NCBI GenBank assembly: GCA_963711065.1
Contig: CAVQCO010000004.1
Span: 1-64,000 of the forward strand
Direction: 5' to 3'
Source: Bog-473 sp963711065
Lineage (GTDB): Bacteria > Actinomycetota > Acidimicrobiia > Acidimicrobiales > RAAP-2
Length of the DNA stretch: 64,000 bases
Translations under genes and position numbers: made by a program
The notes under the pieces: generated by a model
Seen by the model: the letters and a program-made list of their open reading frames with translations, nothing else
What the model was told of the DNA's origin: nothing
The model's database searches: none
Part shown: positions 36,106 to 45,149 of the stretch, in pieces
Layout of the letters: each line of letters starts with the position of its first letter
Position numbering within the stretch: the stretch's first letter is position 1

Positions 36106-36939
36106 GTGAGCGAACCAGCACCGCCGGAGTCCCGCACGCGGCACCGGCGCAGGTGGCCGTGGGTGCTCGGCGCGGTCGTCGTCGTACTCGGCTCGCTCGC
36201 CCTCTTCGTCGTGTTGTCCACGAACCACGCCCAGCCGGTGTCCATGCTCCAGGCGGAGACGCAATTGGGCAAAGGCGGCGGCGGCGCGCCCGGCGCCAAC
36301 CGGCCGTCCCCCGGGGTCTACGACTACACCGGCTCGGGCACCGAGCACCTGACCCTGCCGCCGCTGTCGCAGCCGGAGGGGCCCACCATCCCCGGCACCG
36401 TGACGCTGAAAGGGCCGGACTGCTGGGTGTTCCGGGTCGACTACAGCACCCACCACTGGCAGACCTGGGACTACTGCCTCCACGGCGGCGACCTGTGGGA
36501 GGCCGGCGGCCAGACGTACCAGCTGTGGGCCATCGGCCCGATCGACGTCACCAACCTCAGCACGTTCACCTGCGCGCCCGGCACCATGGCCGTGCCCGCC
36601 CACGCGACGCCCGGCCAGCGCTGGCCGTCGCGGTGCACCGGGACCAACACGTCGGTGGCGGGGCGCACGGTCAGTGCCGGCCCGTACACGTTCGTCGGGC
36701 TCGACACGATCACCGTCGGGGGCACGCCCGTCCAGGCGGCGCAATTCCTGCGGGTGCGCGCGGACACGGGCGCGCAGCGCGGGACCGAGCGCACCGAGGT
36801 CTGGTTCAGCACGCGCACCGGCCTCCCGCTCCGCGAGCAGCAGGACCTCACGGTGACCACCCACACGTCGTTCGGGACCTCGACCTACACCCAGCGCGGT
36901 GTCTTCGTCCTGCGGTCACTGGTGGCCCACCACCGCTGA
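36106..36939 (+). CDS. Membrane-anchored extracytoplasmic protein, unknown function
   Basis: A 277-residue protein with a basic N-tail (RTRHRRR), one membrane helix (WVLGAVVVVLGSLALFVVL, about 19-37) and an outer, mainly beta domain with two probable disulfides (CWVF, YCLHG, FTCAPG, SRCTG). The pattern of repeated strands (GRTVSAGPYTFVGLDTITVGG..., ERTEVWFSTRTGLPLREQQDL) resembles lipoprotein-carrier-like folds, but only loosely. It follows the FtsX permease by 34 bases and may have its own promoter. Confidence 0.68.
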   Translation: MSEPAPPESRTRHRRRWPWVLGAVVVVLGSLALFVVLSTNHAQPVSMLQAETQLGKGGGGAPGANRPSPGVYDYTGSGTEHLTLPPLSQPEGPTIPGTVTLKGPDCWVFRVDYSTHHWQTWDYCLHGGDLWEAGGQTYQLWAIGPIDVTNLSTFTCAPGTMAVPAHATPGQRWPSRCTGTNTSVAGRTVSAGPYTFVGLDTITVGGTPVQAAQFLRVRADTGAQRGTERTEVWFSTRTGLPLREQQDLTVTTHTSFGTSTYTQRGVFVLRSLVAHHR

Positions 36940-36951
36940 GCGGACGCAACC

Positions 36952-38493
36952 CTACGACGGCACCCAGTGGGTCAACGGCGAGGCCAGCCAGTCCAGGACC
37001 TGGCGCCGCGTGGTCGGCCCGTGCGGCGCCCACGCCGAGGGCAGGGCGCCCTCGTCGCGCAGCTGCGCCGCCTCCGAGATGTTGGCGGTCAGCGGGTCGG
37101 TCGTGAGCCCGCAGCGCGTGGCGGCCGGGTCGATCCCGAAGAGCGCGGCGGCGTTGAGGCCGAAGAGGCCGGCCTTCACCTCGTCGGTCAGCGCCGGGTA
37201 CTTGTAGACGTCCTGGAACTCGGGGCTGATCTCGAAGGCGCGCATGGCCATGATCTGGGCCTGCGGGCTCCCGTACCAGATGGCGTCGGTGCCCCAGAGG
37301 ACGCGCTGCGTGCCGACGCGGCCGAGCAGCTTGCCCATGGCATGGGCCGCCTGGTCGGGCAGGGTCAGGAGCTGGCGCCACGTCGAGGCCACGTCGACCC
37401 ACACGTTGTCGTTGGGCGGCACGCCGTGGCGGTCGAGCGAGGCCAGCAGCGTGTCGATGCCGATGGTCGCGGTGGGGTCGTAGGGCCCCTCGACGTGGGA
37501 GGGGTCCCAGGCCCCGTGGTAGACGACGAACTGCATGTCGGGGAATTGGCGCGACACCGCCACCATGTCCTCGGGGTGGTTGAAGGCCGGGTCGAAGTTC
37601 ACCAGCGGCAGGCCCTTGTGGGCCACGAAGACCTTCACGCCGAGGTCGTGGGCGTGCTGGACGGTGGGGAGGCCGATGGCGGGGTCCTCCAGCGAGAAGC
37701 CCTGACCCGAGGGGCTCCAGGCGGTGTACACCTTGAAGGCCACCGGCGGGCCCGCTTCCACCGCGCTGGACATCTCGTCGAGCGTGGCGGCGAGGGGCCC
37801 CACGTTGGGGGCGACGATGTTCTCCACCAGGAGCCGGCGCGCGCCGCCGCCGGTGAGGCCGGCGGTGATCTGCTGGGTGCTGAGGGCCTCGGGGAACGGG
37901 ATCGGGGCGTTCGACGGTCCCGAGTTCGGCACGTCGGTGAGCACGGCGACCGTCGTGTCGCTCGCCAGGAACAGGTCGTGCAGGTAGGTGGCGCGGTCGA
38001 CGCAGTCGAGCTGGGTGGTGTCGGTACACCCCGCCGGCAGCATGGAGAGCACGAGCGAGGCCGTCTCGGGCGCGTTCTGCACCCAGGGGCCGCCGGGGAT
38101 GACGTGGTGCGTGTGCACGTCGAAGACGAACTCCGATCCCGTGAGGGCCTGCGCGCACGCGGCCTCCTCCGTGGGGGGCGGCGCGTGGTAGCGCCCGCCG
38201 CGGGGGCGCGCCGCCGCTCCCGGGTGCGAGGGCGGCGACGAGCACCCGGCGAGCTCGAAGGCGGCCAGGGAGGCGGCCACCGCCCCCGCGCCCTGCAGGA
38301 AGCGCCGGCGGTCGACGCCGAGCCGCCGCGCCGCGTCGTCGACGGAGGCCCGGACGAGGTCGTTGACGGCCCGGTCGCGCGCCGAGGCCGGCGCCGGGAC
38401 GAACTCGCCGTTGGAGACCGGCCCGGCCGGGAGGGGGAGGTGGTCGTCGCGCCGGTCTCGTTGCCGGCGGGAGAACGGGCCGATGTGAGCCAC
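36952..38493 (-). CDS. Tat-exported amidohydrolase (amidohydrolase_2 family)
   Basis: A 513-residue protein with an internal Tat-type signal: DRRRFLQGAGAVAASLAAFELAGC, twin arginine then a hydrophobic stretch ending in a lipobox-like cysteine. The TIM-barrel metal ligands are visible: VHTHH (HxH), VAHKGL, VYHGAWD and GTDAIWYG, as in PF04909 metal-dependent hydrolases and decarboxylases. GTG 38493 is chosen because TAACCT (minus strand, 38501-38506) lies seven bases upstream, giving a leaderless start. A long N-tail of about 55 residues before the RR motif is unusual. Substrate unknown. Confidence 0.82.
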   Translation of the reverse strand: MAHIGPFSRRQRDRRDDHLPLPAGPVSNGEFVPAPASARDRAVNDLVRASVDDAARRLGVDRRRFLQGAGAVAASLAAFELAGCSSPPSHPGAAARPRGGRYHAPPPTEEAACAQALTGSEFVFDVHTHHVIPGGPWVQNAPETASLVLSMLPAGCTDTTQLDCVDRATYLHDLFLASDTTVAVLTDVPNSGPSNAPIPFPEALSTQQITAGLTGGGARRLLVENIVAPNVGPLAATLDEMSSAVEAGPPVAFKVYTAWSPSGQGFSLEDPAIGLPTVQHAHDLGVKVFVAHKGLPLVNFDPAFNHPEDMVAVSRQFPDMQFVVYHGAWDPSHVEGPYDPTATIGIDTLLASLDRHGVPPNDNVWVDVASTWRQLLTLPDQAAHAMGKLLGRVGTQRVLWGTDAIWYGSPQAQIMAMRAFEISPEFQDVYKYPALTDEVKAGLFGLNAAALFGIDPAATRCGLTTDPLTANISEAAQLRDEGALPSAWAPHGPTTRRQVLDWLASPLTHWVPS

Positions 38494-38500
38494 CGCGGCG

Positions 38501-38506
38501 AGGTTA
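38501..38506 (-). promoter_or_regulatory. Possible -10 box of the amidohydrolase gene
   Basis: TAACCT on the minus strand, seven bases before GTG 38493, with no ribosome binding site between. Confidence 0.42.
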
Positions 38507-38609
38507 GGCCCGTCACGGCCGGAGGAACGGGCAGGCATCCGCCCTTCCGCCGCCCGGCGGACGTACCGTGCGTGCGACGCCCGGGGGGCGTGGACAAGGG
38601 GGTTCTGCC

Positions 38610-39299
38610 ATGGTCACCGTTCCCAACGGGGTCGCGATCCCGAGCCAGGTCGCCGGCCTCGCCGGGGGCGCCGTCGCCGTGATCGCGATCGCCTTCGCGC
38701 TCTTCTCCATCGTGCTGCTCGTCCCGATCATCCTGATCGTGGCCAACCGGGCCGAACCGGACCAGCGGGGCCTGCGCTCGCAGAGCGTCTACCTCTTCGG
38801 CATGAGCTTCGTCACCCTGCAGCTGACCTTCGCCGGGTCGGTGCTCATCGTCACCTCCATCTTCTCGGTCGTCGCGCCGCACTTCTCGCCCCTGACGAAC
38901 TCCATCGCCCGCGAGGTCGTGATCGGGGGCCTCTTCGTCGTGCTCTTCGGCCTCACCCTGCTCATGCACCTCCGGCGGGGGATCGAGACGGCGCGCGGGG
39001 ACGGGGCGATCGGGCCCAACCTCCGCGTCATGCAGTCCTACGCCGGCGTGGTGTGCTTCATCTACTGGCTGCAGCTGATCGTCTCGCTGGCCGTGGCCAT
39101 CTACCTGGTGTTCGCGCTCGTCGCACCGGGCGTGTTCGGCAGCTTCGGCGCCAGCCGGAGCGGCACGCTGTCCGTCCTGCTCGACCTCGTCTACGTCATG
39201 CTGGCGTCCGCCATCATCGTCTCGGCGCACTCGTCCATCGGCCCCTCGGCGCTGCCGCGCCGGTCGCCGGCCCCGTCCCCCGCCGGCCCGGCGGCCTGA
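38610..39299 (+). CDS. Four-helix integral membrane protein, unknown function
   Basis: ATG 38610 follows AAGGGGG. The 229-residue protein has four evident membrane helices: GAVAVIAIAFALFSIVLLVPIILI, FVTLQLTFAGSVLIVTSIFSVV, VVIGGLFVVLFGLTLLMHL and VCFIYWLQLIVSLAVAIYLVFAL, followed by a short amphipathic segment and a Pro/Ser tail. No catalytic or transport motif is visible. It stands alone between a divergent and a convergent gene. Confidence 0.72.
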   Translation: MVTVPNGVAIPSQVAGLAGGAVAVIAIAFALFSIVLLVPIILIVANRAEPDQRGLRSQSVYLFGMSFVTLQLTFAGSVLIVTSIFSVVAPHFSPLTNSIAREVVIGGLFVVLFGLTLLMHLRRGIETARGDGAIGPNLRVMQSYAGVVCFIYWLQLIVSLAVAIYLVFALVAPGVFGSFGASRSGTLSVLLDLVYVMLASAIIVSAHSSIGPSALPRRSPAPSPAGPAA

Positions 39300-39303
39300 T
39301 CCC

Positions 39304-40248
39304 CTACAGGCGGGCGGGCCTGGTGCCGATGACCGACGCCCGCTCCATGGTGCGGCGCTGGGGCCAGTAGTCGCTCGAGGCGTAGTGCTGCACGGCGCGG
39401 TTGTCCCAGAAGGCCACCGCGTCCGTGCTCCAGGTGAAGCGGCACTGGTGCTCGGGCGCGTCGGCCTGGCGGCACAGGCGGTCCAGCAGGCTCAGGCTGG
39501 CTTCCCGGTCGAGCCCCTCGATGTGGCTCACGAAGGGCCGGTTCACGTAGAGGTGAAGCTTGCCGGTGGCCGGGTGCGTGCAGACCACGGGGTGGCGGAC
39601 CGGCGGGTACTGCGCCTGCGCGGCGCGGCGCTGCTCCGCCGTCATGGTGTGCCCGAACGTCTGCGTGAAGTCGTGCACCGCGCTGAGCCCGTCGATCTCC
39701 GCCTTCGTCGCCTCGTCCAGCGCGTCGTAGGCGGCGTACATGTCGGAGAACAGCGTGTCGCCGCCGCTGGCGGGGACGTCGAGCGCGTGCAGGACGGCGC
39801 CCATGGACGGGCAGGCGCGCCAGGTGACGTCGTGGTGCCACGAGTTCTCGTAGCCGCTCACCTCGGCGGTCTTCTCGAAGCGGACGAGCTCGGGCTCGCC
39901 CGTGTTCGAGGCGAGGAACGGGTGGACCTCCAGGTCGCCGAAGCGCCGCGCGAAGGCGACGTGCTGGGCGGGCGTCAGCGGCTGGTCCCGGAAGAAGATG
40001 ACCTTGTACTCGAAGAGCGCCTGGCGGATCTCGGCCACGACCTCGTCGGGGAGTGAGGCCGTGAGGTCGACGCCCACGATCTCGCCGCCGACCGTCGCGC
40101 CGAGCCGGCGCACGTCGAAGCCGCGCCAGCGCAGCGCGGCCAGGCGGTCCCGCTCCGCCGCCACGTGGGTGAAGGGCCCGACGGCGACCGGGTACCCGGG
40201 CAGCTGGAAGGCGCGCGGGGTGGCCCCGGAGGCCGCCGTCGTCGTCAT
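39304..40248 (-). CDS. TauD/TfdA-type Fe(II)/2-oxoglutarate dioxygenase
   Basis: A 314-residue dioxygenase. The iron ligands are His and Asp of WHHDVTW and the distal His of NRAVQHYAS; the 2-oxoglutarate-binding Arg is in RRTMERASV. GGEIVGVDLTASLPDE and FEYKVIFFRDQPLTPAQHVAFARRFG are typical family segments. Such enzymes hydroxylate taurine, alkyl sulfates, 2,4-D and other small acids; substrate is not evident. ATG 40248 is preferred over the ATG at 40272 because the promoter-like palindrome at 40250-40264 lies immediately before it. Confidence 0.88.
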   Translation of the reverse strand: MTTTAASGATPRAFQLPGYPVAVGPFTHVAAERDRLAALRWRGFDVRRLGATVGGEIVGVDLTASLPDEVVAEIRQALFEYKVIFFRDQPLTPAQHVAFARRFGDLEVHPFLASNTGEPELVRFEKTAEVSGYENSWHHDVTWRACPSMGAVLHALDVPASGGDTLFSDMYAAYDALDEATKAEIDGLSAVHDFTQTFGHTMTAEQRRAAQAQYPPVRHPVVCTHPATGKLHLYVNRPFVSHIEGLDREASLSLLDRLCRQADAPEHQCRFTWSTDAVAFWDNRAVQHYASSDYWPQRRTMERASVIGTRPARL

Positions 40249-40249
40249 G

Positions 40250-40264
40250 TCGGTACTGTACCGA
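40250..40264. promoter_or_regulatory. Perfect palindrome overlapping the -10 of the dioxygenase gene
   Basis: TCGGTACTGTACCGA is a 15-base perfect dyad. Read on the minus strand it contains TACAGT (40255-40260) six bases before ATG 40248, so a repressor bound here would cover the -10 and start of a leaderless transcript. It also lies 34 bases upstream of the divergent gene at 40298. Confidence 0.55.
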
Positions 40265-40297
40265 GGCATCATCTCGAGCGGAGGGGCCGGGGGTCAC

Positions 40298-41014
40298 ATG
40301 CGTCCAGACGGGGTGCGCACCCGGGTCCGCGCCGTGCTCGCGCTGTCCGCCCTGGTCCTCGCCCTGACGCCCCTGGCCTCCGCCGGCGCCGCCGCGGCGC
40401 CCTCGGCCGCGGCGAACCAGGACGCGGCCGCGGTGGTGGCCCGGGCCCTGCAGGTCGCCGACGACGCCGGCTACCTGCCCGTGCAGGCCCACGGTCGCTG
40501 GACGCTGGCCAGCCCCGGCTCGTGGCTGCAGCACAGCATGTCGACGACGAGCACGCCCTGGCGCTGGACGGCGGCGGGCCGTTGCACCGTGTTCGACCCG
40601 TCCCTCCTCGCCGGCATGGCCGCCTTCATGCACGCGCAGATCGCCGCCACCTTCGCCGGCGCGGAGGCGGCCCAGGTCCGCTCGGACTTCGACGCCCGCG
40701 TGCGGCGCCTCGAGCCGGCCCCGTGCGTGCGGAGCGCGTCGGGCATGGTCCTCGGGCCGCCCGGCCCGCTGCGGGACCGGACCAGCGTCCGCTACGTCGC
40801 CTTCGCCGGCGGTGCCGCCACGGCGGCCGCCGTGGTGCACCAGACGGACTGGCAGAGCGGCGTGACCCACGCCCCGACCCCGGACGGCGGCCGGCGGGTG
40901 AACTGGGCCGTGGTCTCCAACGTGCTCGACGTCACCTACAAGCTGGCCCGGATCGGTGGCGACTGGCGCGTGGTGGCCTTCACCGGGCGCTTCGCCCCGG
41001 GGGGCGGCCCCTGA
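40298..41014 (+). CDS. Secreted protein, unknown function
   Basis: A 238-residue protein with a Sec signal peptide (RTRVRAVLALSALVLALTPLASAGAAA). The mature part begins with a long Ala-rich helix (AANQDAAAVVARALQVADDAGYLP) and contains two cysteines (RCTVFDP, PCVRSA) likely in a disulfide. The end (WAVVSNVLDVTYKLARIGGDWRVVAFTGRF) is beta-like, reminiscent of NTF2-type or Mce-associated proteins, but I cannot place it. It has GGAGG upstream of ATG 40298 and is divergent from the dioxygenase. Confidence 0.7.
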   Translation: MRPDGVRTRVRAVLALSALVLALTPLASAGAAAAPSAAANQDAAAVVARALQVADDAGYLPVQAHGRWTLASPGSWLQHSMSTTSTPWRWTAAGRCTVFDPSLLAGMAAFMHAQIAATFAGAEAAQVRSDFDARVRRLEPAPCVRSASGMVLGPPGPLRDRTSVRYVAFAGGAATAAAVVHQTDWQSGVTHAPTPDGGRRVNWAVVSNVLDVTYKLARIGGDWRVVAFTGRFAPGGGP

Positions 41015-41124
41015 GGCGGCGCGTCGGGACCGGGCCGGCGCGCTACGTTTGGCCCAGCCGGGCGGGTCGGCCAACTCAGGCACAAAAAGGTGAAAGGGCA
41101 CGCCCGACCCTGCCGACGCTGTGG

Positions 41125-41517
41125 GTGTCCCTCGAGACGAAAGGCGACAACTCCGTGGTCCGACTGCCCGCATCCGGCCAGGCGGAGTTGCGCGGCCGGT
41201 CCCGGGCCAAGGCGGCGCACCCGGAGCACCGCTCCGCCACCGAGCCCGCGGCGCCGGTGCGCCAGAAGATGTCGGACTCGACCCTCCAGCGCGCCGTGCG
41301 CGCCGCCGTCGACGAGGTCGCCGGGCACGACGACCGGCTGGGCATCACCCAGACCATGGCCACCGAGGGCTGGGGCGACGTCCTGTTCGTCGACGTCTAC
41401 GCCCGGTGGTACTCGGACAGCCTCGAGGACCTCGACCCCGCACTGCGCAAGCTCGTCGCCGTGAGCGTGGACTGGCCCTACGAGCGGGTGACCGTCCGCT
41501 GGCGCATCAGCCGCTGA
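41125..41517 (+). CDS. Small hypothetical protein
   Basis: The confident core is the C-terminal 82 residues from ATG 41269 (SDSTLQRAVRAAVDEVAGHDD...GWGDVLFVDVYARWYSDSLEDLDPALRKLVAVSVDWPYERVTVRWRISR), an alpha/beta unit with typical codon use. The preceding part is low-complexity and basic; GTG 41125 or GTG 41155 are alternative starts. It ends four bases from the convergent permease gene. No family recognised. Confidence 0.55.
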   Translation: MSLETKGDNSVVRLPASGQAELRGRSRAKAAHPEHRSATEPAAPVRQKMSDSTLQRAVRAAVDEVAGHDDRLGITQTMATEGWGDVLFVDVYARWYSDSLEDLDPALRKLVAVSVDWPYERVTVRWRISR

Positions 41518-41520
41518 CGC

Positions 41521-44043
41521 CTACTCGGAGGCGATCGCCGCCAGCACGTCCAGCCGGGCGGCGCGGCGCGCCGGCCAACTGGCCGCCAGGAGGCCGAGCA
41601 GCGCGGCCAGGATCAGGAAGATCACCAGGTTCGAGAACGGGACGACGGTGTCCGTGAAGCCCTGCGAGTGCAGCGCCGAGACGAGGGCGATGCCGAGCCC
41701 CGTCCCCACGATGATGCCGATGACGGCCCCGAAGACGGCGAGGATCACCGACTCGGAGCGGATCATGGCGCGGATCTGGCGCCGCTTCATGCCGACGGCC
41801 CGCAGCAGCCCGATCTCGTGCGTGCGCTCGAACACCGACAGCATGAGCGTGTTCACGATCCCGATGAGCGCGATGATCACGGCCAGGGCGAGGAGTGCGT
41901 AGACCAGACCCAGCAACTGGTTGACCGCGGCCTTCTGCGACGCCTCGAACTGGGCCCGGGACTGGACCTCGACGTTGGGATAGGACGCCAGCGCGTGCCC
42001 GACCGCGTTCTGGACCCCCGGGCTGCCGTCGGTCTTGAGCAGCACTGCGGTCGGCAACGGGTTCTGGAAGTGGGCCAGGAAGAACGCGTCGCCCACGAGA
42101 TACTTCCCGGCCAGGGCGTTGGGCTGGTAGGTGCCGCCGATGCGCATGGTGGAGCGGCCCGTCAGGGCGAAGCGCACCGGCACGGTGTCGCCGACGGTCA
42201 GGTGGTCGTTGCTGGCGGTGGTGGTGTCGACGAGCAATTGACCGGCGGCGAGCGCCTTGGACGTCCCCGACGTCATGTTCAGGATCACGGTCTGTGTCAG
42301 GTTCTTCGTCCCGACCCCGAGGAGATTCTCGAGGGAGTTGCGGAATTCGAATTGATCGGCGTAGACGGTCGAGGTGGCGGTGACACCCGGGACACGCGAC
42401 GCCACGACCGGCACGGTGTTGCCGAACTCTCCGTTCCCGGTCTTGCTCGTGCTCGAGATGATGATGTCCGCGCTGATGGCGTTGTCGACGCTGCTCGTGG
42501 CCGAGCTCGACAGCGACGCCCCGAACACGGCGATGGCCGAGACGAGGGCGAGACCCACCATGAGCGCCGAGGCCGTCTGCGCCGTGCGCTTGGGGCTGCG
42601 CATGGAGTTCTCCCGGCCCAGCCGGCCCGAGGTGCCGAGGACGCGGGCCAGCGGCCGCCCGATGACGCTCGCCATGGGACGCGCCACGGCCGGGGCCAGC
42701 ATGGCCACGCCGACGAAGATCAGCACCGCGCCGAGGCCCACGAGCTGGATGGCCGGCTTGGACAGGCCGAAGGCGAGCAGGACGACGCCGATGACCGTGA
42801 TGACCCCACCGCGGGTGAAGCGGCGGCGCATGGGGACGTCCTGCTCGACCTGCTGCTCGGCGACGGCCGCCACCGGGGCGATGCGGACGGCACGCCGCGC
42901 CGGGCTGATGGCGGACACCATCGTCACGCCCACGCCGACGACGAGGCAGACGATGACCGTGCGGGCCTCGAACACCAGCGAACCGGAGGGCAGCGTGACC
43001 CCGAAGGCGGACAGCAGCTTCTCCAGCCCGATGGCAGCCAGCACCCCCAGCCCGAGGCCGATCAGCGACGCCACCAGCCCGACGATGAGCGCTTCGCCGA
43101 GCACGGAACGGAACACCTGACGCCGGCTCGCGCCGACGATGCGCAACAGCGCGAGCTCGCGCGTGCGCTGGCCCACGGTGATGGAGAACGTGTTGAGGAT
43201 CGTGAAGCCGCCGACGAAGAGCGCGATGAAGCCGAAGACCAGGAGCGCCGTGTTGAAGATGCCGAGACCCTGGCTGACGGCGCCCGTCTGCTCTGCAATC
43301 ACGGTCTGGCCCGTCACCACCTCCACGCCGCGCGGCAGGGCGGCCGCGATGGCGCGCTGGACGGTGTCCTTGTTCGCGCCGGGTTGGGCGACGATGTTGA
43401 TGCTGTCGAACTTCCCCACGCTGCCCAGCAGGACCTGTGCCGTCGGGATGTCGAAGGCGGCCAGCGTGGCCCCGGCCAGGTTGTTCGCCGTCCCGAAGCG
43501 GGCGAGTCCGGTGATGGTGAACGTCCGCGTCGGCCCCTGGAGCAGGATGCGCACCTTCTGGCCCACTGAGAAGTCGTACTTCTGGGCCGTGCCGAGGTCC
43601 ATCACCACCTCGTTTGGCGTGGTCGGCTGGCGTCCCTGCACGATGCGGAGGGCGGAGATCTCCTGGTTGGGGTCGAAGCCCACCCCGAGGGTGGGCGCGC
43701 CGCCCGTGCTGATCGCCTTGCCGTTGTGGTTGACGAACTGGGCGTAGCCGGTCACGGAGCCCTGGGCGGCCTCGACCCCCGGAACCGCCCGCACGGTGGC
43801 GAGGAGCGACTGGGGCACCGGGTTGCGCGTGGCGGTGCCCCCGCTGCCGAACTGGGCCACGCCGCGCACCTGGAAGTTGACGTTCTGGTAGATGTTGCCG
43901 AACAGCGTGTCGAAGGTGTTGTGCAGCGTGTCGGTGAGCACGAACGTCCCCGCGATGAACGTCACCCCGAGCACGATGGCCAGCCCGGTGAGCACCAGGC
44001 GCAGCTTGTGGGCCAGCAGCCCCTTGATGGTGACCCGCCACAT
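41521..44043 (-). CDS. FtsX/MacB-type ABC transporter permease
   Basis: An 840-residue permease with two FtsX units. Each has an extracytoplasmic domain and a three-helix bundle: the first near 260-400 (NTFSITVGQRTRELALLRIVGASRRQVFRSVLGEA, the ATPase-contacting coupling helix), the second at the C-terminus (NTLMLSVFERTHEIGLLRAVGMKRRQIRAMIRSE). The N-terminal helix is LVLTGLAIVLGVTFIAGTFVL. ATG 44043 is one base after the stop of its ATPase gene. Such pairs export lipoproteins or peptides, or drive cell-wall hydrolases rather than import. Confidence 0.9.
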   Translation of the reverse strand: MWRVTIKGLLAHKLRLVLTGLAIVLGVTFIAGTFVLTDTLHNTFDTLFGNIYQNVNFQVRGVAQFGSGGTATRNPVPQSLLATVRAVPGVEAAQGSVTGYAQFVNHNGKAISTGGAPTLGVGFDPNQEISALRIVQGRQPTTPNEVVMDLGTAQKYDFSVGQKVRILLQGPTRTFTITGLARFGTANNLAGATLAAFDIPTAQVLLGSVGKFDSINIVAQPGANKDTVQRAIAAALPRGVEVVTGQTVIAEQTGAVSQGLGIFNTALLVFGFIALFVGGFTILNTFSITVGQRTRELALLRIVGASRRQVFRSVLGEALIVGLVASLIGLGLGVLAAIGLEKLLSAFGVTLPSGSLVFEARTVIVCLVVGVGVTMVSAISPARRAVRIAPVAAVAEQQVEQDVPMRRRFTRGGVITVIGVVLLAFGLSKPAIQLVGLGAVLIFVGVAMLAPAVARPMASVIGRPLARVLGTSGRLGRENSMRSPKRTAQTASALMVGLALVSAIAVFGASLSSSATSSVDNAISADIIISSTSKTGNGEFGNTVPVVASRVPGVTATSTVYADQFEFRNSLENLLGVGTKNLTQTVILNMTSGTSKALAAGQLLVDTTTASNDHLTVGDTVPVRFALTGRSTMRIGGTYQPNALAGKYLVGDAFFLAHFQNPLPTAVLLKTDGSPGVQNAVGHALASYPNVEVQSRAQFEASQKAAVNQLLGLVYALLALAVIIALIGIVNTLMLSVFERTHEIGLLRAVGMKRRQIRAMIRSESVILAVFGAVIGIIVGTGLGIALVSALHSQGFTDTVVPFSNLVIFLILAALLGLLAASWPARRAARLDVLAAIASE

Positions 44044-44044
44044 G

Positions 44045-44809
44045 TCAGGCGCCCATGGTGCGGATGCGCTCGAGCACCGAGTCCGGGGTCGGGTCGGCCA
44101 GCTCGCCGACGACCCGCCCGTCGGCCAGGAAGACGACCCGGTCGGCGTAGGACGCCCCGCGCGGGTCGTGGGTGACCATGACGATCGACTGGCCGAACTC
44201 GGTCACCGAGCGGCGCAGGAACGACAGCATCTCGGCCGACGAGTTCGAGTCCAGGTTGCCCGTGGGCTCGTCGGCGAAGATGAGGTCGGGCCGGTTGATC
44301 AGGGCCCGGGCGCAGGCGCAACGCTGCTGCTGGCCGCCCGACAGCTCGGTCGGCCGGTGCGACAGCCGGTCGGTGATGCCGAGCTGCGCCACGAGGTAGT
44401 CGAACCACTCCTTGTCCACCTTGTTTCCGGCCAGGTCGGCCGGCAGCGTGATGTTCTCCCCGGCCGTCAAAGTGGGGACGAGGTTGAAGGACTGGAACAC
44501 GAAGCCGACGCGGTCGCGCCGCAGCTGGGTCAGGCCCTTGTCGTCGAGGCTCCCGATGTCGAGGTCGCCGACGAAGGTGTGCCCCGACGTCGGCCGGTCG
44601 AGGCCGGCCATGCAGTGCATCAGCGTGGACTTGCCCGAGCCCGACGGGCCCATGACGGCCGTGAAGCGGGCGCGCTCGAACGTGATGTCGATGCCGGCGA
44701 GGGCGTTGACCGTGGCCTGACCGGTGCCGTAGGTCTTGCGCAGGTCGACGGCGTGCGCGGCCGGGGAGGTCGCCGGCGGTGCGGGAGGAGCTTGTTCGGT
44801 GAGCGCCAC
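44045..44809 (-). CDS. MacB/LolD-type ABC transporter ATPase
   Basis: A 254-residue ATPase: Walker A GPSGSGKST, Q-loop FVFQSFNLVPTLTAGEN, signature LSGGQQQR, Walker B LIFADEPTGNLD and H-loop VMVTHD, with the LolD/MacB-type TGNLDS. GTG 44809 is preceded by GAGG; ATG 44851 is an in-frame alternative with a longer, disordered N-tail. It forms a transporter with the permease at 41521. Confidence 0.92.
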   Translation of the reverse strand: MALTEQAPPAPPATSPAAHAVDLRKTYGTGQATVNALAGIDITFERARFTAVMGPSGSGKSTLMHCMAGLDRPTSGHTFVGDLDIGSLDDKGLTQLRRDRVGFVFQSFNLVPTLTAGENITLPADLAGNKVDKEWFDYLVAQLGITDRLSHRPTELSGGQQQRCACARALINRPDLIFADEPTGNLDSNSSAEMLSFLRRSVTEFGQSIVMVTHDPRGASYADRVVFLADGRVVGELADPTPDSVLERIRTMGA

Positions 44810-45149
44810 CTTGCCTCGTTTCGTCGATGTGGGATGGACGGCGGATTCCATCGTGTCAGCCTGGCGTCGTCCGGCCCGGCCGTGAATCCGGAAAGACCCT
44901 GGGTCCGACCCTGAGAGCATCGCAGACTTCTCAGGGATGCCCCTGAGCCGGCTCCCCCCTCCGAGAGGACAACGTCGGAGTGCAACGGGGGGATTGATCC
45001 CTTGGCGCGCCACCGGCGGACCGGTACTGTCGGCCCCGCACGAGCAGGACCGACATTGCCAGATCGGCACGTGAGCGACCCGGGGGGGCCAGTTCGCATG
45101 GGCATGGGGCACCACGCCACGAGAAGGGCTTGAGCCGCTGAGGGCGTCC
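44810..45149. other. Divergent intergenic region between the MacB-type and Liv-type operons
   Basis: About 340 bases without a gene. It holds the inverted CCCTGAG repeats described separately and GAGGG before the TTG start at 45150. If the ABC ATPase starts at ATG 44851 the gap is about 300 bases. No clear -35/-10 pair was found. Confidence 0.45.
44909..44947. promoter_or_regulatory. Triple inverted CCCTGAG half-site array
   Basis: CCCTGAGA at 44909-44916, TCTCAGGG at 44929-44936 and CCCTGAG at 44941-44947. The outer pair is an eight-base inverted repeat and the inner pair a six-base hairpin with loop ATGC. Placed between two divergent transporter operons, it is a candidate operator; hairpin in RNA is the alternative. 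Confidence 0.4.
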
